From: an uncultured Caryophanales bacterium
GTDB lineage: Bacteria; Bacillota_I; Bacilli_A; RF39; UBA660
Length of the DNA: 16,901 nt
Reading direction: 5' to 3'
Assembly (NCBI GenBank): GCA_947169395.1
Contig: CAMVPJ010000022.1
Span: 1 to 16,901 of the forward strand
Below are positions 1-8,170 of this stretch, piece by piece. The translations under genes and the position numbers were made by a program. The notes beneath the pieces are model-generated. The model was not told where the DNA came from. It saw nothing but the letters and a program-made list of their open reading frames with translations, and did not search any database. Numbering within the stretch: position 1 is the stretch's first letter; every line of letters begins with the position of its first letter.

Positions 1-90
1 ATAGTAAAATATAAAAAAACTAGAGAAAATCTAGCTAAAACAGATGTTGTGACCATCAAACTGTCAAAGATGGGAATATATATAAATTGA
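1..90 (+). CDS. C-terminal end of an unidentified gene (5' partial)
   Basis: An open frame runs from base 1 to a TGA stop at 88-90 and gives about 29 residues ending in LSKMGIYIN. It is basic and AT-rich like the other genes here, and a terminator hairpin follows it at 122-143, which supports it being the end of a real gene. Its place just before murG suggests a cell-wall or division gene, but the tail has no motif I recognise. The product is therefore unknown. The reading could be wrong, because a 29-codon open frame can arise by chance. Confidence 0.45.
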   Translation: MVKYKKTRENLAKTDVVTIKLSKMGIYIN

Positions 91-121
91 TTAATGTTAC
101 TATTTATAAATATAAAAATAT

Positions 122-144
122 AACTAGAACCAATCTAGTTTTTA
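122..144 (+). terminator. Intrinsic terminator upstream of murG
   Basis: The arms AACTAGA (122-128) and TCTAGTT (134-140) form a 7-bp stem with a 5-base loop, followed by a short T run. It probably ends the transcript of the partial gene at the left edge. The stem is GC-poor and the T run is interrupted by an A, so it may be leaky. Confidence 0.55.
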
Positions 145-174
145 TTTACACCTCTTTACACAAAACATTATACT
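145..174 (+). promoter_or_regulatory. Likely sigma-A promoter for the murG operon
   Basis: TTTACA at 145-150 and TATACT at 169-174 are 18 bases apart, placing the transcript start near 181 and leaving a leader of about 45 bases. A second candidate is the extended -10 TGATATAAT at 200-208, with a weak TTGTAA 19 bases upstream. That one would start transcription inside the Shine-Dalgarno site at 214-218, so I prefer the first. Confidence 0.45.
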
Positions 175-225
175 TTATTGTAAAAATATATAAATTTCAT
201 GATATAATTAATTAGGAGAGTGCAT

Positions 226-1308
226 ATGAGAGTAATTATAAGTGCAGGAGGAACAGGTGGACATATATATCCAGCTTTAGCTATAGTAAATTGTATAAAA
301 GAAAAAGAACCAAATTCAGAGTTTTTATATATTGGTACACACAATAGGATGGAGAAAGATATCGTACCTAAAACTGGTATTCCATTTGTTGGTATTGAGA
401 TGTATGGTTTTAATAGAAAAAATTTGCTTAAGAATTTTAAAACGATTAAGTGTTTATATAAAAGTAAGAAGCAACTTAAAAGTATTATTAAAGAGTTTAA
501 TCCTGATATAGTAATCGGAGTAGGGGGATATATTACATATCCTGTTATTACTACTGCACATAAACTAGGATATAAAACATTTATTCATGAACAAAATAGT
601 GTTGCTGGTAAGGCTAATTTAATGATGGCAGATAGTGTAGACTTAATAGGTGTATCATTAAAATCATCTATGAATGAGTTTCCTACTAAGAAAGTTATAT
701 TTACTGGCAATCCTTGTGGAGAGAATGCTTTAAAGGTTAAAAAAATTGACAAAACTACTTTAGGTTTTACTAAAGGCAAGAAGTTAGTAGTTATTGTAAT
801 GGGGTCTTTAGGGGCTGAGAATGTACACAAGTTTATGAAAGAAAATATTAATAAGTTTTCTTCCAAAAACTATGAGGTATTATATATTACAGGTAAGAAT
901 AATTACGAAGATATTAAATCTATTAAACATCCAAGTAATGTTAAGTTATTACCTTACTTAGATAATCTTGCTGGTTTATTTAAAGATACTGATATACTTA
1001 TAACTAGAGCTGGTGCATCAACTCTAAGTGAGATAATCGCACTTAAAATTCCTTCAATACTAATTCCTTCGCCATTTGTACCTAATAATCATCAATTTAA
1101 AAATGCGATGGATTTAGTAAATAATAAGGCTGCTTTACTAGTTGAAGAGAAGGATTTAACTTTTGATAACATAGATACTAACATTAATAAATTACTTAGT
1201 GATAAAGTATATTATTTAGATATGAAGAATAATCTGGAGAGTATGCAAGTTAATGATAGTGCGACTATTATTTATAATAATATTAAAAAACTAATAGATA
1301 GGAAGTAG
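226..1308 (+). CDS. murG: MurG, lipid II-forming N-acetylglucosaminyltransferase
   Basis: MurG moves GlcNAc from UDP-GlcNAc onto lipid I to make lipid II, at the inner face of the cytoplasmic membrane (known for the family, GT28, GT-B fold). The N-terminal glycine-rich loop SAGGTGGH (residues 6-13), HEQN (121-124), the C-terminal nucleotide-binding RAGASTLSEI (from 261) and the PNNHQ segment (286-290) are all present. At 360 residues it has normal length. A GTG lies in frame at 220, but AGGAG at 214-218 is only one base from it and seven bases from the ATG at 226. Known MurG proteins also start just before the VIISAGGTGGH-type strand, so I chose 226. murB follows after two bases, so the two are co-transcribed. 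Confidence 0.95.
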   Translation: MRVIISAGGTGGHIYPALAIVNCIKEKEPNSEFLYIGTHNRMEKDIVPKTGIPFVGIEMYGFNRKNLLKNFKTIKCLYKSKKQLKSIIKEFNPDIVIGVGGYITYPVITTAHKLGYKTFIHEQNSVAGKANLMMADSVDLIGVSLKSSMNEFPTKKVIFTGNPCGENALKVKKIDKTTLGFTKGKKLVVIVMGSLGAENVHKFMKENINKFSSKNYEVLYITGKNNYEDIKSIKHPSNVKLLPYLDNLAGLFKDTDILITRAGASTLSEIIALKIPSILIPSPFVPNNHQFKNAMDLVNNKAALLVEEKDLTFDNIDTNINKLLSDKVYYLDMKNNLESMQVNDSATIIYNNIKKLIDRK

Positions 1309-1310
1309 TT

Positions 1311-2207
1311 ATGAATATAATAGATAAAATAGAAAAAATGAATATTGGGGAAGTTATTAGTGATGCAGATATGCGTGAATATACAACTTATAAAGCAGGT
1401 GGTAAAGCATTAGGTATTGTTATACCAGATGATACTCGTGGTTTAATTAAACTACTTAAGTTTTTAAAAGAAAATAAGATTAAACATAAAATACTTGGTA
1501 ATGGTTCTAATTTAATATTCTCAGATTCATTATATAATGGGATTCTAATTAAACTAGATAACTTTAATAAGTTAGAGTTTAATGATAACTATGTTACAGT
1601 AGGTGCAGGTTATCCTCTTATTAAGCTTGCGCTTCGTTGTGCGAGAAGAGGTCTTACTGGACTAGAGTTTGCATCAGGTATACCTGGTACTGTAGGTGGT
1701 GCGATATACATGAATGCCGGAGCTTATAAAATGGATATGGGCTATATTACTACTACAGTTAAAGTATTAGATCCTAATCTAGAAGTTAAAATACTAACTA
1801 ATCAAGATTTAGATTTTCATTATAGAAGCAGCTTCTTACAGAAAGTTAATGGATATATTTGTTTAGAGGCAACATTATTACTTCGTCGTGGAGATACTGA
1901 TGCAATTATGGAAGTAATACAGGATAGAAAAGAGAGACGTCTTGAATCACAACCACTAGAGTATCCATCTGCAGGATCAGTATTTAGAAATCCTGAAGGG
2001 GATTATGCAGGTAGACTTATAGAAGAGATAGGCTATAAAGGCTATTCTATAGGGGATGCGATGGTTAGTTTAAAACATGCTAACTTTATAATAAATAAAG
2101 GTAATGCTAGTGGGGACGATATAAAAAAACTAATTAAAGAGATTAAAGCTAAAGTAAAAGAGAAATACAATATTGATTTAAAGGTTGAACAAGAATTTGT
2201 AGAATAA
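1311..2207 (+). CDS. murB: MurB, UDP-N-acetylenolpyruvoylglucosamine reductase
   Basis: MurB is the cytoplasmic FAD- and NADPH-dependent enzyme that reduces enolpyruvyl-UDP-GlcNAc to UDP-MurNAc, the second committed step of peptidoglycan synthesis. The FAD-binding part shows GNGSNL (about 63-68) and the EFASGIPGTVGGAIYMNAGA stretch. The catalytic region has YRSSF with Tyr171 and Arg172, and AGSVFRNP with Ser223 as the expected proton donor. A C-terminal QEF segment carries the likely catalytic Glu near 293-295. The length of 298 residues fits the short Firmicutes-type enzyme. It starts two bases after murG stops, with a purine-rich site inside the murG end, and divIB begins nine bases after its stop. 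Pairing with murG and divIB matches the Bacillus murG-murB-divIB order. Confidence 0.95.
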   Translation: MNIIDKIEKMNIGEVISDADMREYTTYKAGGKALGIVIPDDTRGLIKLLKFLKENKIKHKILGNGSNLIFSDSLYNGILIKLDNFNKLEFNDNYVTVGAGYPLIKLALRCARRGLTGLEFASGIPGTVGGAIYMNAGAYKMDMGYITTTVKVLDPNLEVKILTNQDLDFHYRSSFLQKVNGYICLEATLLLRRGDTDAIMEVIQDRKERRLESQPLEYPSAGSVFRNPEGDYAGRLIEEIGYKGYSIGDAMVSLKHANFIINKGNASGDDIKKLIKEIKAKVKEKYNIDLKVEQEFVE

Positions 2208-2216
2208 GGTGATTAT

Positions 2217-2897
2217 GTGGCTCGAAAGAATAAAAAGAGAACTAAACGTAAATTAAAGAAAAAGCCAATAATTATATTTTTAGTAATACTTGTATTAATT
2301 ATTATAGCTATATTATTTATTATTAATACTCATATTACAAATATATATATTATGAATAATTATTACTTATCTGATGAAGAGATTATTGATATTGCAGGTT
2401 TGAAAGATTATCCAACTATAATAGATGCAAATATATTATCTATAAAAACAAAGTTAGAAAAAAACTTATATATAAGAAAAGCAAATGTATATAAAAAAGG
2501 ATTCTTTAATCAAGTATATATTGATATAAAAGAGAATTATCCATTATTTATCTATCATGATAAGACTTACTTATATAATTTAAAAACAACTGATGACTCA
2601 CATATAGTACCAGTTGTTACTAATGATATACCTGATGATATATATGATGCTTTTGTTAGTGCGATGAGAGAAGTTGATTTAGATATATTAGAACGTATTT
2701 CAGAGATTAAATATGATTCTAATGGTGTTGATAATGAGAGATTCTATTTAACTATGAATGATGGAATATATGTATATTTAACTTTATCTAAGTTTGATAA
2801 GATAAATGATTACGAAACAATAGTATCTACACTAGGAGATAAGAAAGGTATACTATACTTAGATAGTGGTGAATACTTTGAAACATTTAAGAATTAA
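2217..2897 (+). CDS. divIB: DivIB/FtsQ-type cell division protein
   Basis: This is a bitopic division protein that works with FtsL and DivIC at the septum. A strongly basic cytoplasmic tail (residues 1-17, mostly Lys and Arg) is followed by one membrane segment (about 18-36) and a POTRA-like domain (about 37-107, with the typical spacing of a short strand, an EEI helix and a KEN/YP segment). The rest is weakly conserved. At 226 residues it is a little shorter than B. subtilis DivIB, mostly at the C-terminus. The start is GTG at 2217, placed by the strong AAGGTGA at 2206-2212 that overlaps the murB stop; the ATG at 2215 is out of frame and soon closes. Sequence identity in this family is low, so the call rests on topology plus the murB-to-ftsA context. 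Confidence 0.85.
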   Translation: MARKNKKRTKRKLKKKPIIIFLVILVLIIIAILFIINTHITNIYIMNNYYLSDEEIIDIAGLKDYPTIIDANILSIKTKLEKNLYIRKANVYKKGFFNQVYIDIKENYPLFIYHDKTYLYNLKTTDDSHIVPVVTNDIPDDIYDAFVSAMREVDLDILERISEIKYDSNGVDNERFYLTMNDGIYVYLTLSKFDKINDYETIVSTLGDKKGILYLDSGEYFETFKN

Positions 2898-2907
2898 GAG
2901 GGATAGT

Positions 2908-3870
2908 ATGAAAAAAGGGTTTACATTAATAGAGATACTTGCTGTTGTAACTATAATAGGATTAATATTTATATTAGTTATTCCTAAGATTACAACATCA
3001 CTTAAAAATAAGAAAAAAGATGTAGATACTACAACTAATAATTTAATAGTAACAGCTGCTAAAAACTATGTAGCTGATAATAAATCTAAGTTTGATAAAG
3101 TAGATAATAACATATATTGCTTACCACTTACTACATTAACTAAGAAAGATTACTTAGATAGTCCTGTTAAGAATGTTACTGATGATTTAGATATTACTAA
3201 TAGTAAGAGTGTTAAAATAACTTATGATAAAGGTTTTAAGTATGAGGTGGTTGATAAGAAGGAATGTAGTGTTGTTTATATTCCACCATGTGAGTCTGAT
3301 TATTGTGATTCTGATGGTAATGGATATACTGGGGTTGAATATTTAGAGAGTACAGGAACGCAATATATAGATACGGGAGTTAAAGTTGATAATACAATAA
3401 AAGTTGATACCAGTTTATCAATTACTTCAAATCAAGATCAACATATATTTGGAGTAAGACAGGCATATTTACAAAATGCGTTTGGTTTTTCAAGGCAAGA
3501 TGGTACTGTGGTCCGCTTTGCTTATGGGAATAATCAGAAGTATGACGACAGAAGTGTTAATGCACTTGACTATAATACCTATACTTTTGATACAAATAAA
3601 GTTTATATAAATAATAATCAAAAATATGTGTTTAATGAAAATGATATACAAGGTAATTTAAATATGTATATATTTGCTGTTAATAATAACGGTTCTGCTT
3701 TTTATCAGTATTCATACATAAAAATGAAATATTTTAAACTATGGAAAGGGAATATTTTAGTTCGTGATTATATACCTGCACTCGATGAAGATGAAAGACC
3801 ATGTTTATACGACAAGGTAGAGAAGAAATGCTACTACAATCAAGGTACAGGAGAGTTCTTATACGGGTAA
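2908..3870 (+). CDS. Type IV pilin-like protein with LamG-like C-terminal domain
   Basis: The N-terminus MKKGFTLIEILAVVTIIG is a classic class III (prepilin) signal: cleavage is expected between Gly4 and Phe5, Glu sits at mature position 5, and a hydrophobic helix runs to about residue 27. A pilin-like head follows (to about 120), then a Cys-containing linker (PPCESDYCDSDGNG). From residue 143 there is a domain opening with EYLESTGTQYIDTG and ending with DYIPALDEDE, Cys, LYD and GTGEFLYG, which resembles the LamG/concanavalin-like domains common in gut bacterial and phage surface proteins. ATG 2908 is preceded by AGAGGGA; an in-frame upstream extension from 2866 lies inside divIB and would spoil the signal. 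It probably needs a prepilin peptidase and assembly proteins encoded elsewhere. Its partner or ligand is unknown. It is the last gene of the murG operon. Confidence 0.8.
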   Translation: MKKGFTLIEILAVVTIIGLIFILVIPKITTSLKNKKKDVDTTTNNLIVTAAKNYVADNKSKFDKVDNNIYCLPLTTLTKKDYLDSPVKNVTDDLDITNSKSVKITYDKGFKYEVVDKKECSVVYIPPCESDYCDSDGNGYTGVEYLESTGTQYIDTGVKVDNTIKVDTSLSITSNQDQHIFGVRQAYLQNAFGFSRQDGTVVRFAYGNNQKYDDRSVNALDYNTYTFDTNKVYINNNQKYVFNENDIQGNLNMYIFAVNNNGSAFYQYSYIKMKYFKLWKGNILVRDYIPALDEDERPCLYDKVEKKCYYNQGTGEFLYG

Positions 3871-3911
3871 TTAGAAATGGTATTTGAGTGAAATTTATTA
3901 GAAATTTATGG

Positions 3912-3941
3912 AAATTAGTCAAAATGGCTAATTTTTCTTTT
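3912..3941 (+). terminator. Terminator of the murG-to-pilin operon
   Basis: The arms at 3912-3920 (AAATTAGTC) and 3926-3934 (GGCTAATTT) give a 9-bp stem with one G-T pair near the loop and a 5-base loop. A T-rich tract follows at 3935-3941. The end of the tract overlaps the -35 box of the ftsA promoter. Confidence 0.75.
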
Positions 3942-3967
3942 ACATTTCTTAAAAAATATTGTATAAT
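3939..3967 (+). promoter_or_regulatory. Sigma-A promoter of ftsA-ftsZ
   Basis: TTTACA at 3939-3944 and a perfect TATAAT at 3962-3967 are separated by 17 bases. The transcript would start near 3974 and include the AGGAG at 3982-3986 before the ftsA ATG at 3995. The -35 box is partly inside the T-tract of the preceding terminator. Confidence 0.75.
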
Positions 3968-3994
3968 TAAATAAGCATCGTAGGAGTTGATTGA

Positions 3995-5218
3995 ATGAAG
4001 CATATTTATACTAGTTTAGATATTGGTTCTGATTCTATTAAGATTGCGGTATGTGAGTTATATCAAAATAAGCTTAATTTACTTGCTGCTACTAGTGTGA
4101 AAGCTAGGGGTATTAAAAGAGGTTTAATTACTGATGTTGATAAGGCTGCTAAATGTATTAAGGAAGCATTTAATGATATATCAGATATGGTAGGTTTTAA
4201 GGTTGATAAGGTAATTGCTAGTGTGCCTAGTTATCTTGCTGAATATAGTATTATTAAAGGTTCTACTAAGGTAGATAGTAGTTCATCTATCACAAGTCGG
4301 GATGTTATGAAATCTTTAGAAGTAGCTCTTTCTACTAAGAAACTTGAAGGTAAGGAAATGGTTACAGTTCTTCCTATTGATTTTAAGGTAAATGATGATA
4401 TGGCTATTAAAGATCCAGTAGGTCTTAAAGGTAATAAATTATCTACTAGGGCTGTAGTTGTTAGTGTGCCTAAGAAAAATGTATATTCAGTACTAGGACT
4501 TTTGGAGCACATTGGTATTGAGGTTGTTGATATTTCTATTAATAATATCGGAGATATGTACTCATTTAAAAATAAAAACTTTGAAGATAAGGTATCTGCT
4601 ATTATAAATATTGGTAGTGATACAACAAGTATTTCAATATATAATAGGAGTGTTATTGTAAAAAGTACAATAATAAATATTGGTGGTAAAAATATAGATG
4701 AGAATATTGCTAGGTATTTTAATATAGATGAGAGTGTTGCTCGTAAGCTTAAACATAAATATGCACTTGCATCTAAAAAACATGCTAGGTCTAATGACTT
4801 TATTGAGTGTAAGGATACTAGTGGTGGTAGTGTTAAAATTAATCAATATGAATTAAGTGAGGTAGTAGAAGATAGTATAAAAGAAATACTTAATTTGTCT
4901 AAAAATGAGTTAAATACCTTGACAAGTAAAAGAATTGATTATATTATTATTACAGGAGGTATGTCAAATATAGCAGCGTTTGAGTATGCAAGCTATGACA
5001 TATTTGGAGAAAATATAAATATAGGGTCTATGAAGATGATAGGTGTTAGAAATAATAAATACTCATCAGTAGTAGGTAATATAGTATATTTTATAAGCAA
5101 ATTAAAATTAAAAGGACAAAATTATACAATGATAGATGACGGTGAGGATACTAGGAGTATTTCTGATGCACCCGATTCAACGTTAGGTAAGATATTTGGA
5201 TATTTCTTTAACGATTAG
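3995..5218 (+). CDS. ftsA: FtsA, actin-like membrane anchor of the Z ring
   Basis: FtsA binds ATP, polymerises, and ties FtsZ filaments to the membrane at the division site. Actin-fold signatures are visible: the phosphate-1 loop [10 protein letters not shown] (about 7-16), the phosphate-2 loop INIGSDTTS (about 203-211), and the adenosine-site IITGGMSN (about 317-324). The SHS2-like 1C domain sits between the first two. The C-terminus ([10 protein letters not shown]) fits the short amphipathic membrane-targeting helix. The length of 407 residues is near the low end for Firmicutes FtsA, the difference lying in the linker before that helix. AGGAG at 3982-3986, eight bases upstream, sets the ATG. 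ftsZ follows after 14 bases, so the two form an operon under the promoter at 3939-3967. Confidence 0.95.
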   Translation: MKHIYTSLDIGSDSIKIAVCELYQNKLNLLAATSVKARGIKRGLITDVDKAAKCIKEAFNDISDMVGFKVDKVIASVPSYLAEYSIIKGSTKVDSSSSITSRDVMKSLEVALSTKKLEGKEMVTVLPIDFKVNDDMAIKDPVGLKGNKLSTRAVVVSVPKKNVYSVLGLLEHIGIEVVDISINNIGDMYSFKNKNFEDKVSAIINIGSDTTSISIYNRSVIVKSTIINIGGKNIDENIARYFNIDESVARKLKHKYALASKKHARSNDFIECKDTSGGSVKINQYELSEVVEDSIKEILNLSKNELNTLTSKRIDYIIITGGMSNIAAFEYASYDIFGENINIGSMKMIGVRNNKYSSVVGNIVYFISKLKLKGQNYTMIDDGEDTRSISDAPDSTLGKIFGYFFND

Positions 5219-5232
5219 AAAGGATTAGTTAT

Positions 5233-6387
5233 ATGTTTGGATTAGAAATGGATCAAATTGCAAAAATTAAGGTAATAGGAATCGGTGGTGGCGGAGGAAA
5301 TGCTGTTAACCGAATGATAGAAACTGGAGTTAAAGGAGTAGAGTTTATTGTTGCAAATACAGACTTACAAGTATTAAATTGCTCTAAGGCTCCAACTAAA
5401 ATACAGATTGGACAATCTCTAACAGGAGGTCGTGGTGCGGGAGCTAAACCTGAAATTGGTAGAGAAGCTGCACTTGAAAGTAAAAAAGAAATAGAAGAGA
5501 CACTTCGTGGAGCTGATATGGTGTTTATCACATGTGGAATGGGTGGAGGTACTGGTACAGGTGCTGCTCCAGTTATTGCCCAAATAGCTCAAGAGTTAGG
5601 TGCTCTTACTGTAGGTATTGTTACTAAGCCTTTCTCATTTGAAGGTAAAAGAAGAATGGAACAAGCATTAGTAGGTATTGAAGAACTTAAGAAAAATGTT
5701 GATACGCTAATTGTTATTCCAAATGATAAATTAAGAGAGATTATTGATAAATCAACACCGCTTCTTGAATCATTTAAAGAAGTTGATAATGTACTTCGTC
5801 GTGGAGTTCAATCTATTTCAGATTTAATTGCTGTTGCAGGATTAATCAACTTAGACTTTGCCGATGTTAAGACTGTTATGGAAAAACGTGGTAGTGCTTT
5901 AATCGGTATTGGTATTGGAGTTGGTGAAAATAGAGCTACTGAGGCTGCTCGTCAGGCTGTTGCATCGCCACTACTTGAAACTAGTATTAGTGGTGCGACT
6001 GATGCAATTATCAATGTTACTGGTGGTAATAATCTTACTTTATTTGAAGTAGAAGAGGCTGCTGAAGTAATTAGAAGTAGTGCAAATACTGATATTAATA
6101 CAATATTTGGTGCAGTTATTAATGAGAATTTAAATGATGAGATTATTGTTACAGTAATCGCAACTGGATTTGAAGATAATAAAGAACCTTTATATCATAG
6201 TTATCAAGCAAGTAATAATACTGCAAAAGTTGAGCCTACAAAAGAAGCTATCGAGCAAGCTCCATCAAGAGAAACAGCACGACAAACTATTCCATCATTT
6301 GCAACTAACTCAGTAATTGATGATAGTGATGATGATGACGATGATGATATAATTCCATCATTCTTAAGAAAAAGAGGAAGTTTTTAA
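5233..6387 (+). CDS. ftsZ: FtsZ, tubulin-like division GTPase
   Basis: FtsZ forms the cytokinetic ring and recruits the division machinery. The GTPase core carries the tubulin signature GGGTGTG at residues 104-110, the N-terminal [12 protein letters not shown], and the T7-loop region ([11 protein letters not shown]) that completes the active site of the next subunit. The C-terminal linker (about 317-362) is short and ends in an acidic run, nine Asp in ten residues at 363-372. The conserved C-terminal peptide IIPSFLRKR (373-381) follows, which binds FtsA and other partners. The total of 384 residues is normal. AAAGGA at 5219-5224 overlaps the ftsA stop and supports the ATG. The gene reads cleaner and richer in preferred codons than its neighbours, as expected for an abundant protein. 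Confidence 0.98.
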   Translation: MFGLEMDQIAKIKVIGIGGGGGNAVNRMIETGVKGVEFIVANTDLQVLNCSKAPTKIQIGQSLTGGRGAGAKPEIGREAALESKKEIEETLRGADMVFITCGMGGGTGTGAAPVIAQIAQELGALTVGIVTKPFSFEGKRRMEQALVGIEELKKNVDTLIVIPNDKLREIIDKSTPLLESFKEVDNVLRRGVQSISDLIAVAGLINLDFADVKTVMEKRGSALIGIGIGVGENRATEAARQAVASPLLETSISGATDAIINVTGGNNLTLFEVEEAAEVIRSSANTDINTIFGAVINENLNDEIIVTVIATGFEDNKEPLYHSYQASNNTAKVEPTKEAIEQAPSRETARQTIPSFATNSVIDDSDDDDDDDIIPSFLRKRGSF

Positions 6388-6420
6388 AAAAAGAGTTATT
6401 CTAGTTTGAATAACTTTTTT
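6386..6420. terminator. Two-way terminator between ftsZ and sigG
   Basis: The arms GTTATTC (6395-6401) and GAATAAC (6408-6414) close a 6-base loop and are flanked by an A run on the left and a T run on the right. The hairpin therefore works in both directions, ending ftsZ on the plus strand and sigG on the minus strand. The sigG stop codon overlaps the T run. Confidence 0.85.
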
Positions 6421-7201
6421 AATTTACATCCATATTTCTTTTAATGTTTTCAAGCCCACTTTTTTCAATACGAGATATTTGTGCTTGTGATATTCCTAAT
6501 TCCTGAGCAATTTCCATCTGTGTCATGCCCATCATATATCTTTCAGTAATTATATATTTTTCTCTATCTTTAAGATTCTTTATTGCTTCTTTTAAAGCAA
6601 TTTTCTCATCAATATTATACATATTACTTTTTTTATCTTCTAATTGATCTGATAAGTAAATTGTATCTCCTGAATCACTATAAATAGGATCAAACATACT
6701 TACAGTTTCTCTCATGCTTTCTAGGGCATTACTTACTTCGTATTCTGATAATTCAAGTATATCTGCTATTTCTTTAATACTAGGTTCTTTATTATTCTTA
6801 TTAGTTAATTCTTCTTTAACTTTTAATGCTTTATAAGATATATCTTTAATACTTCTAGCAATCCTAACGCTATTATTATCCCTTAAAAATCTTTTAATCT
6901 CTCCAATAATCATTGGAACTGCATAGGTTGAAAACTTTACTTCATGACTTAAATCAAAGTTATCAATTGCTTTAATTAGACCAATACAACCTATTTGAAA
7001 TAAATCATCTAAATTATCAGTACGATTATTATACTTTTTTAAAATACTTAATACTAGTTTTAGATTACCATTAATAAGTCTTTCTTTCGCACTATTATCA
7101 CTATTTTTATACTTATCAAATAAATCTAACATCTCCTCATTTGATAAAACTTGAATATTCGCAGTATTCACGCCACAAATTTCTACTTTATGACGTGCCA
7201 T
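6419..7201 (-). CDS. sigG: RNA polymerase sigma-G, late forespore sigma factor
   Basis: SigG directs late gene expression in the forespore of endospore formers. The protein is 260 residues, the same length as B. subtilis SigG by my recollection, and keeps its diagnostic N-terminus (MARHKVEICGV), which SigF lacks. Region 2 spans about 45-110, including DDLFQIGCIGLIKAIDNFD and FSTYAVPMIIGEIKRFLRDN. Region 3 follows, and region 4 ends in an HTH (TQMEIAQELGISQAQISRIEKS, about 228-250). Asn44 aligns with B. subtilis Asn45, a residue I recall as important for recognition by the anti-sigma factor Gin/CsfB. An ATG lies five codons upstream, but AAGGAG at 7207-7212 places the start at 7201. The gene is convergent with ftsZ. 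No spoIIGA or sigE is present beside it, unlike Bacillus. Confidence 0.95.
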   Translation of the reverse strand: MARHKVEICGVNTANIQVLSNEEMLDLFDKYKNSDNSAKERLINGNLKLVLSILKKYNNRTDNLDDLFQIGCIGLIKAIDNFDLSHEVKFSTYAVPMIIGEIKRFLRDNNSVRIARSIKDISYKALKVKEELTNKNNKEPSIKEIADILELSEYEVSNALESMRETVSMFDPIYSDSGDTIYLSDQLEDKKSNMYNIDEKIALKEAIKNLKDREKYIITERYMMGMTQMEIAQELGISQAQISRIEKSGLENIKRNMDVN

Positions 7202-7219
7202 AAAATCTCCTTTCATAAT

Positions 7220-7248
7220 TGTTATGGTAAAAAGTAGAATTTTTATAC
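7220..7248 (-). promoter_or_regulatory. Possible SigG-type promoter of sigG
   Basis: On the minus strand GTATA (7248-7244) is followed after 17 bases by CATAACA (7226-7220). This resembles the SigG pattern of a GnATR -35 box and a CATnnTA -10 box, with one mismatch in the -10 and a spacer one base shorter than usual. It would fit autoregulation of sigG. The match is short and AT-rich, so chance is possible. Confidence 0.35.
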
Positions 7249-7260
7249 AAAATATTGTAT
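7245..7260. repeat. Dyad holding the -35 regions of two divergent promoters
   Basis: ATACAA (7245-7250) and TTGTAT (7255-7260) form a perfect 6-bp inverted repeat with a 4-base spacer, in the middle of the sigG/methyltransferase divergent region. Each arm reads TTGTAT towards its own gene. It could be an operator or simply two symmetric -35 boxes. Confidence 0.4.
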
Positions 7261-7283
7261 TAATTTGAATAATAGTTTATTAT
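7255..7283 (+). promoter_or_regulatory. Likely sigma-A promoter of the methyltransferase gene
   Basis: TTGTAT at 7255-7260 and TATTAT at 7278-7283 are 17 bases apart. Transcription would begin near 7290, just before the GGATGTG ribosome site at 7297-7303. Start from this site would rule out the TTG at 7265 as the initiator. Confidence 0.45.
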
Positions 7284-7309
7284 TGTTTATAGATTTGGAT
7301 GTGTTTAGT

Positions 7310-8086
7310 ATGAATGAAGATAATTTAGTTAAGTATTATAATAAGTTTAATGAGGATAAAAGATTTAATTCTCGTGGTGGGTTAGTAGAATATAAAGTAT
7401 CGCTAAAATATATTTATGAGTATTTAAATAGGTTTGATAATCCTAAAATATTAGATATTGGAGCAGGAACTGGAGCATATTCTATTAAACTTGCAGAAGA
7501 TGGGTATGATGTTACAGCGGTAGAACTTGTTAAGCATAATTTAAGATATATTGAAAAATGTAATAAGGTAAGAGCTTATCAAGGGAATGCTATAGATTTA
7601 TCTAGATTTAGTGATAATACATTTGATTTAGTATTATTATTTGGACCGATGTATCATTTAATTAGTGATAATGATAAGATAAAAGCTCTTAGTGAAGCTA
7701 AGCGTGTTACTAAGCATAATGGTATTATAATGGTTGCTTATATAATGAATGATTATGCAGTAATTATGCATGGTTTTAAAGATAATAATATAATGGATTC
7801 AATTAGTAACAATTTACTAGATGATAGTTTTCATGTTAGACCAAGGGATAATGATTTATACTCGTATGTTAGACTTGATGATATAAATAAACTTAATGAG
7901 GAAGTTAATTTAGAGAGAATTAAAATAATTACTCCAGATGGTCCTACTAACTATATTAGACCTGTTATTAATAAGATGGATGATGATGTATTTAAGAAAT
8001 ATATTGATTATGTAATCTCTATTTGTGAGAGAAAAGATATACTTGGTGCGAGTGCGCATACAGTAGATATATTAAGAAAAATATAA
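7310..8086 (+). CDS. Class I SAM-dependent methyltransferase
   Basis: The protein has a Rossmann-type methyltransferase fold. Motif I is ILDIGAGTGAYS (residues 47-58, glycine loop DIGAGTG at 49-55), the acidic residue after strand 2 is in AVEL (about 71), and a motif IV-like FDLVLLFGPMYHL follows. The small-molecule type (methyltransferase domain 11/25) seems likely; I see no DNA- or rRNA-specific signature, and the substrate cannot be told. The frame opens with TTG at 7265, but I chose the ATG at 7310 because of GGATGTG six bases upstream and because the extra 15 residues are not typical of the fold. The total is 258 residues. It is divergent from sigG and appears to be a single-gene unit. 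Confidence 0.8.
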   Translation: MNEDNLVKYYNKFNEDKRFNSRGGLVEYKVSLKYIYEYLNRFDNPKILDIGAGTGAYSIKLAEDGYDVTAVELVKHNLRYIEKCNKVRAYQGNAIDLSRFSDNTFDLVLLFGPMYHLISDNDKIKALSEAKRVTKHNGIIMVAYIMNDYAVIMHGFKDNNIMDSISNNLLDDSFHVRPRDNDLYSYVRLDDINKLNEEVNLERIKIITPDGPTNYIRPVINKMDDDVFKKYIDYVISICERKDILGASAHTVDILRKI

Positions 8087-8135
8087 CCTTTTAATTAACT
8101 ATATTTCACTTATAGGCAACATTTTTAAAAATTAG

Positions 8136-8164
8136 TTGCAATCGTGACTTGAATGTGTTATGAT
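8136..8164 (+). promoter_or_regulatory. Promoter of the small RNA unit
   Basis: TTGCAA at 8136-8141 and TATGAT at 8159-8164 are exactly 17 bases apart, a good sigma-A match. A weak dyad (GCAAC at 8116-8120, GTTGC at 8135-8139) overlaps the -35 box and might be an operator. The transcript would start near 8171. Confidence 0.6.
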
Positions 8165-8170
8165 TATTTT

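Noticed and set aside
220..228. GTG at 220 as the murG start
   Set aside because: The AGGAG site is only one base from it, while the ATG at 226 has a seven-base spacing and gives the usual MurG N-terminus.
2866..2907. A longer pilin-like protein starting inside divIB
   Set aside because: The extra 14 residues would precede and spoil the prepilin signal, and AGAGGGA sits just before the ATG at 2908.
6295..6350. Asp-rich repeat at the FtsZ end as a frameshift or assembly artefact
   Set aside because: The frame continues into a correct conserved C-terminal peptide, so it is an acidic linker; such linkers vary widely between species.
6419..7201. SigF or SigB rather than SigG
   Set aside because: The VEICGV N-terminus, the position next to ftsZ and the exact length fit SigG; SigF and SigB lack that N-terminus.
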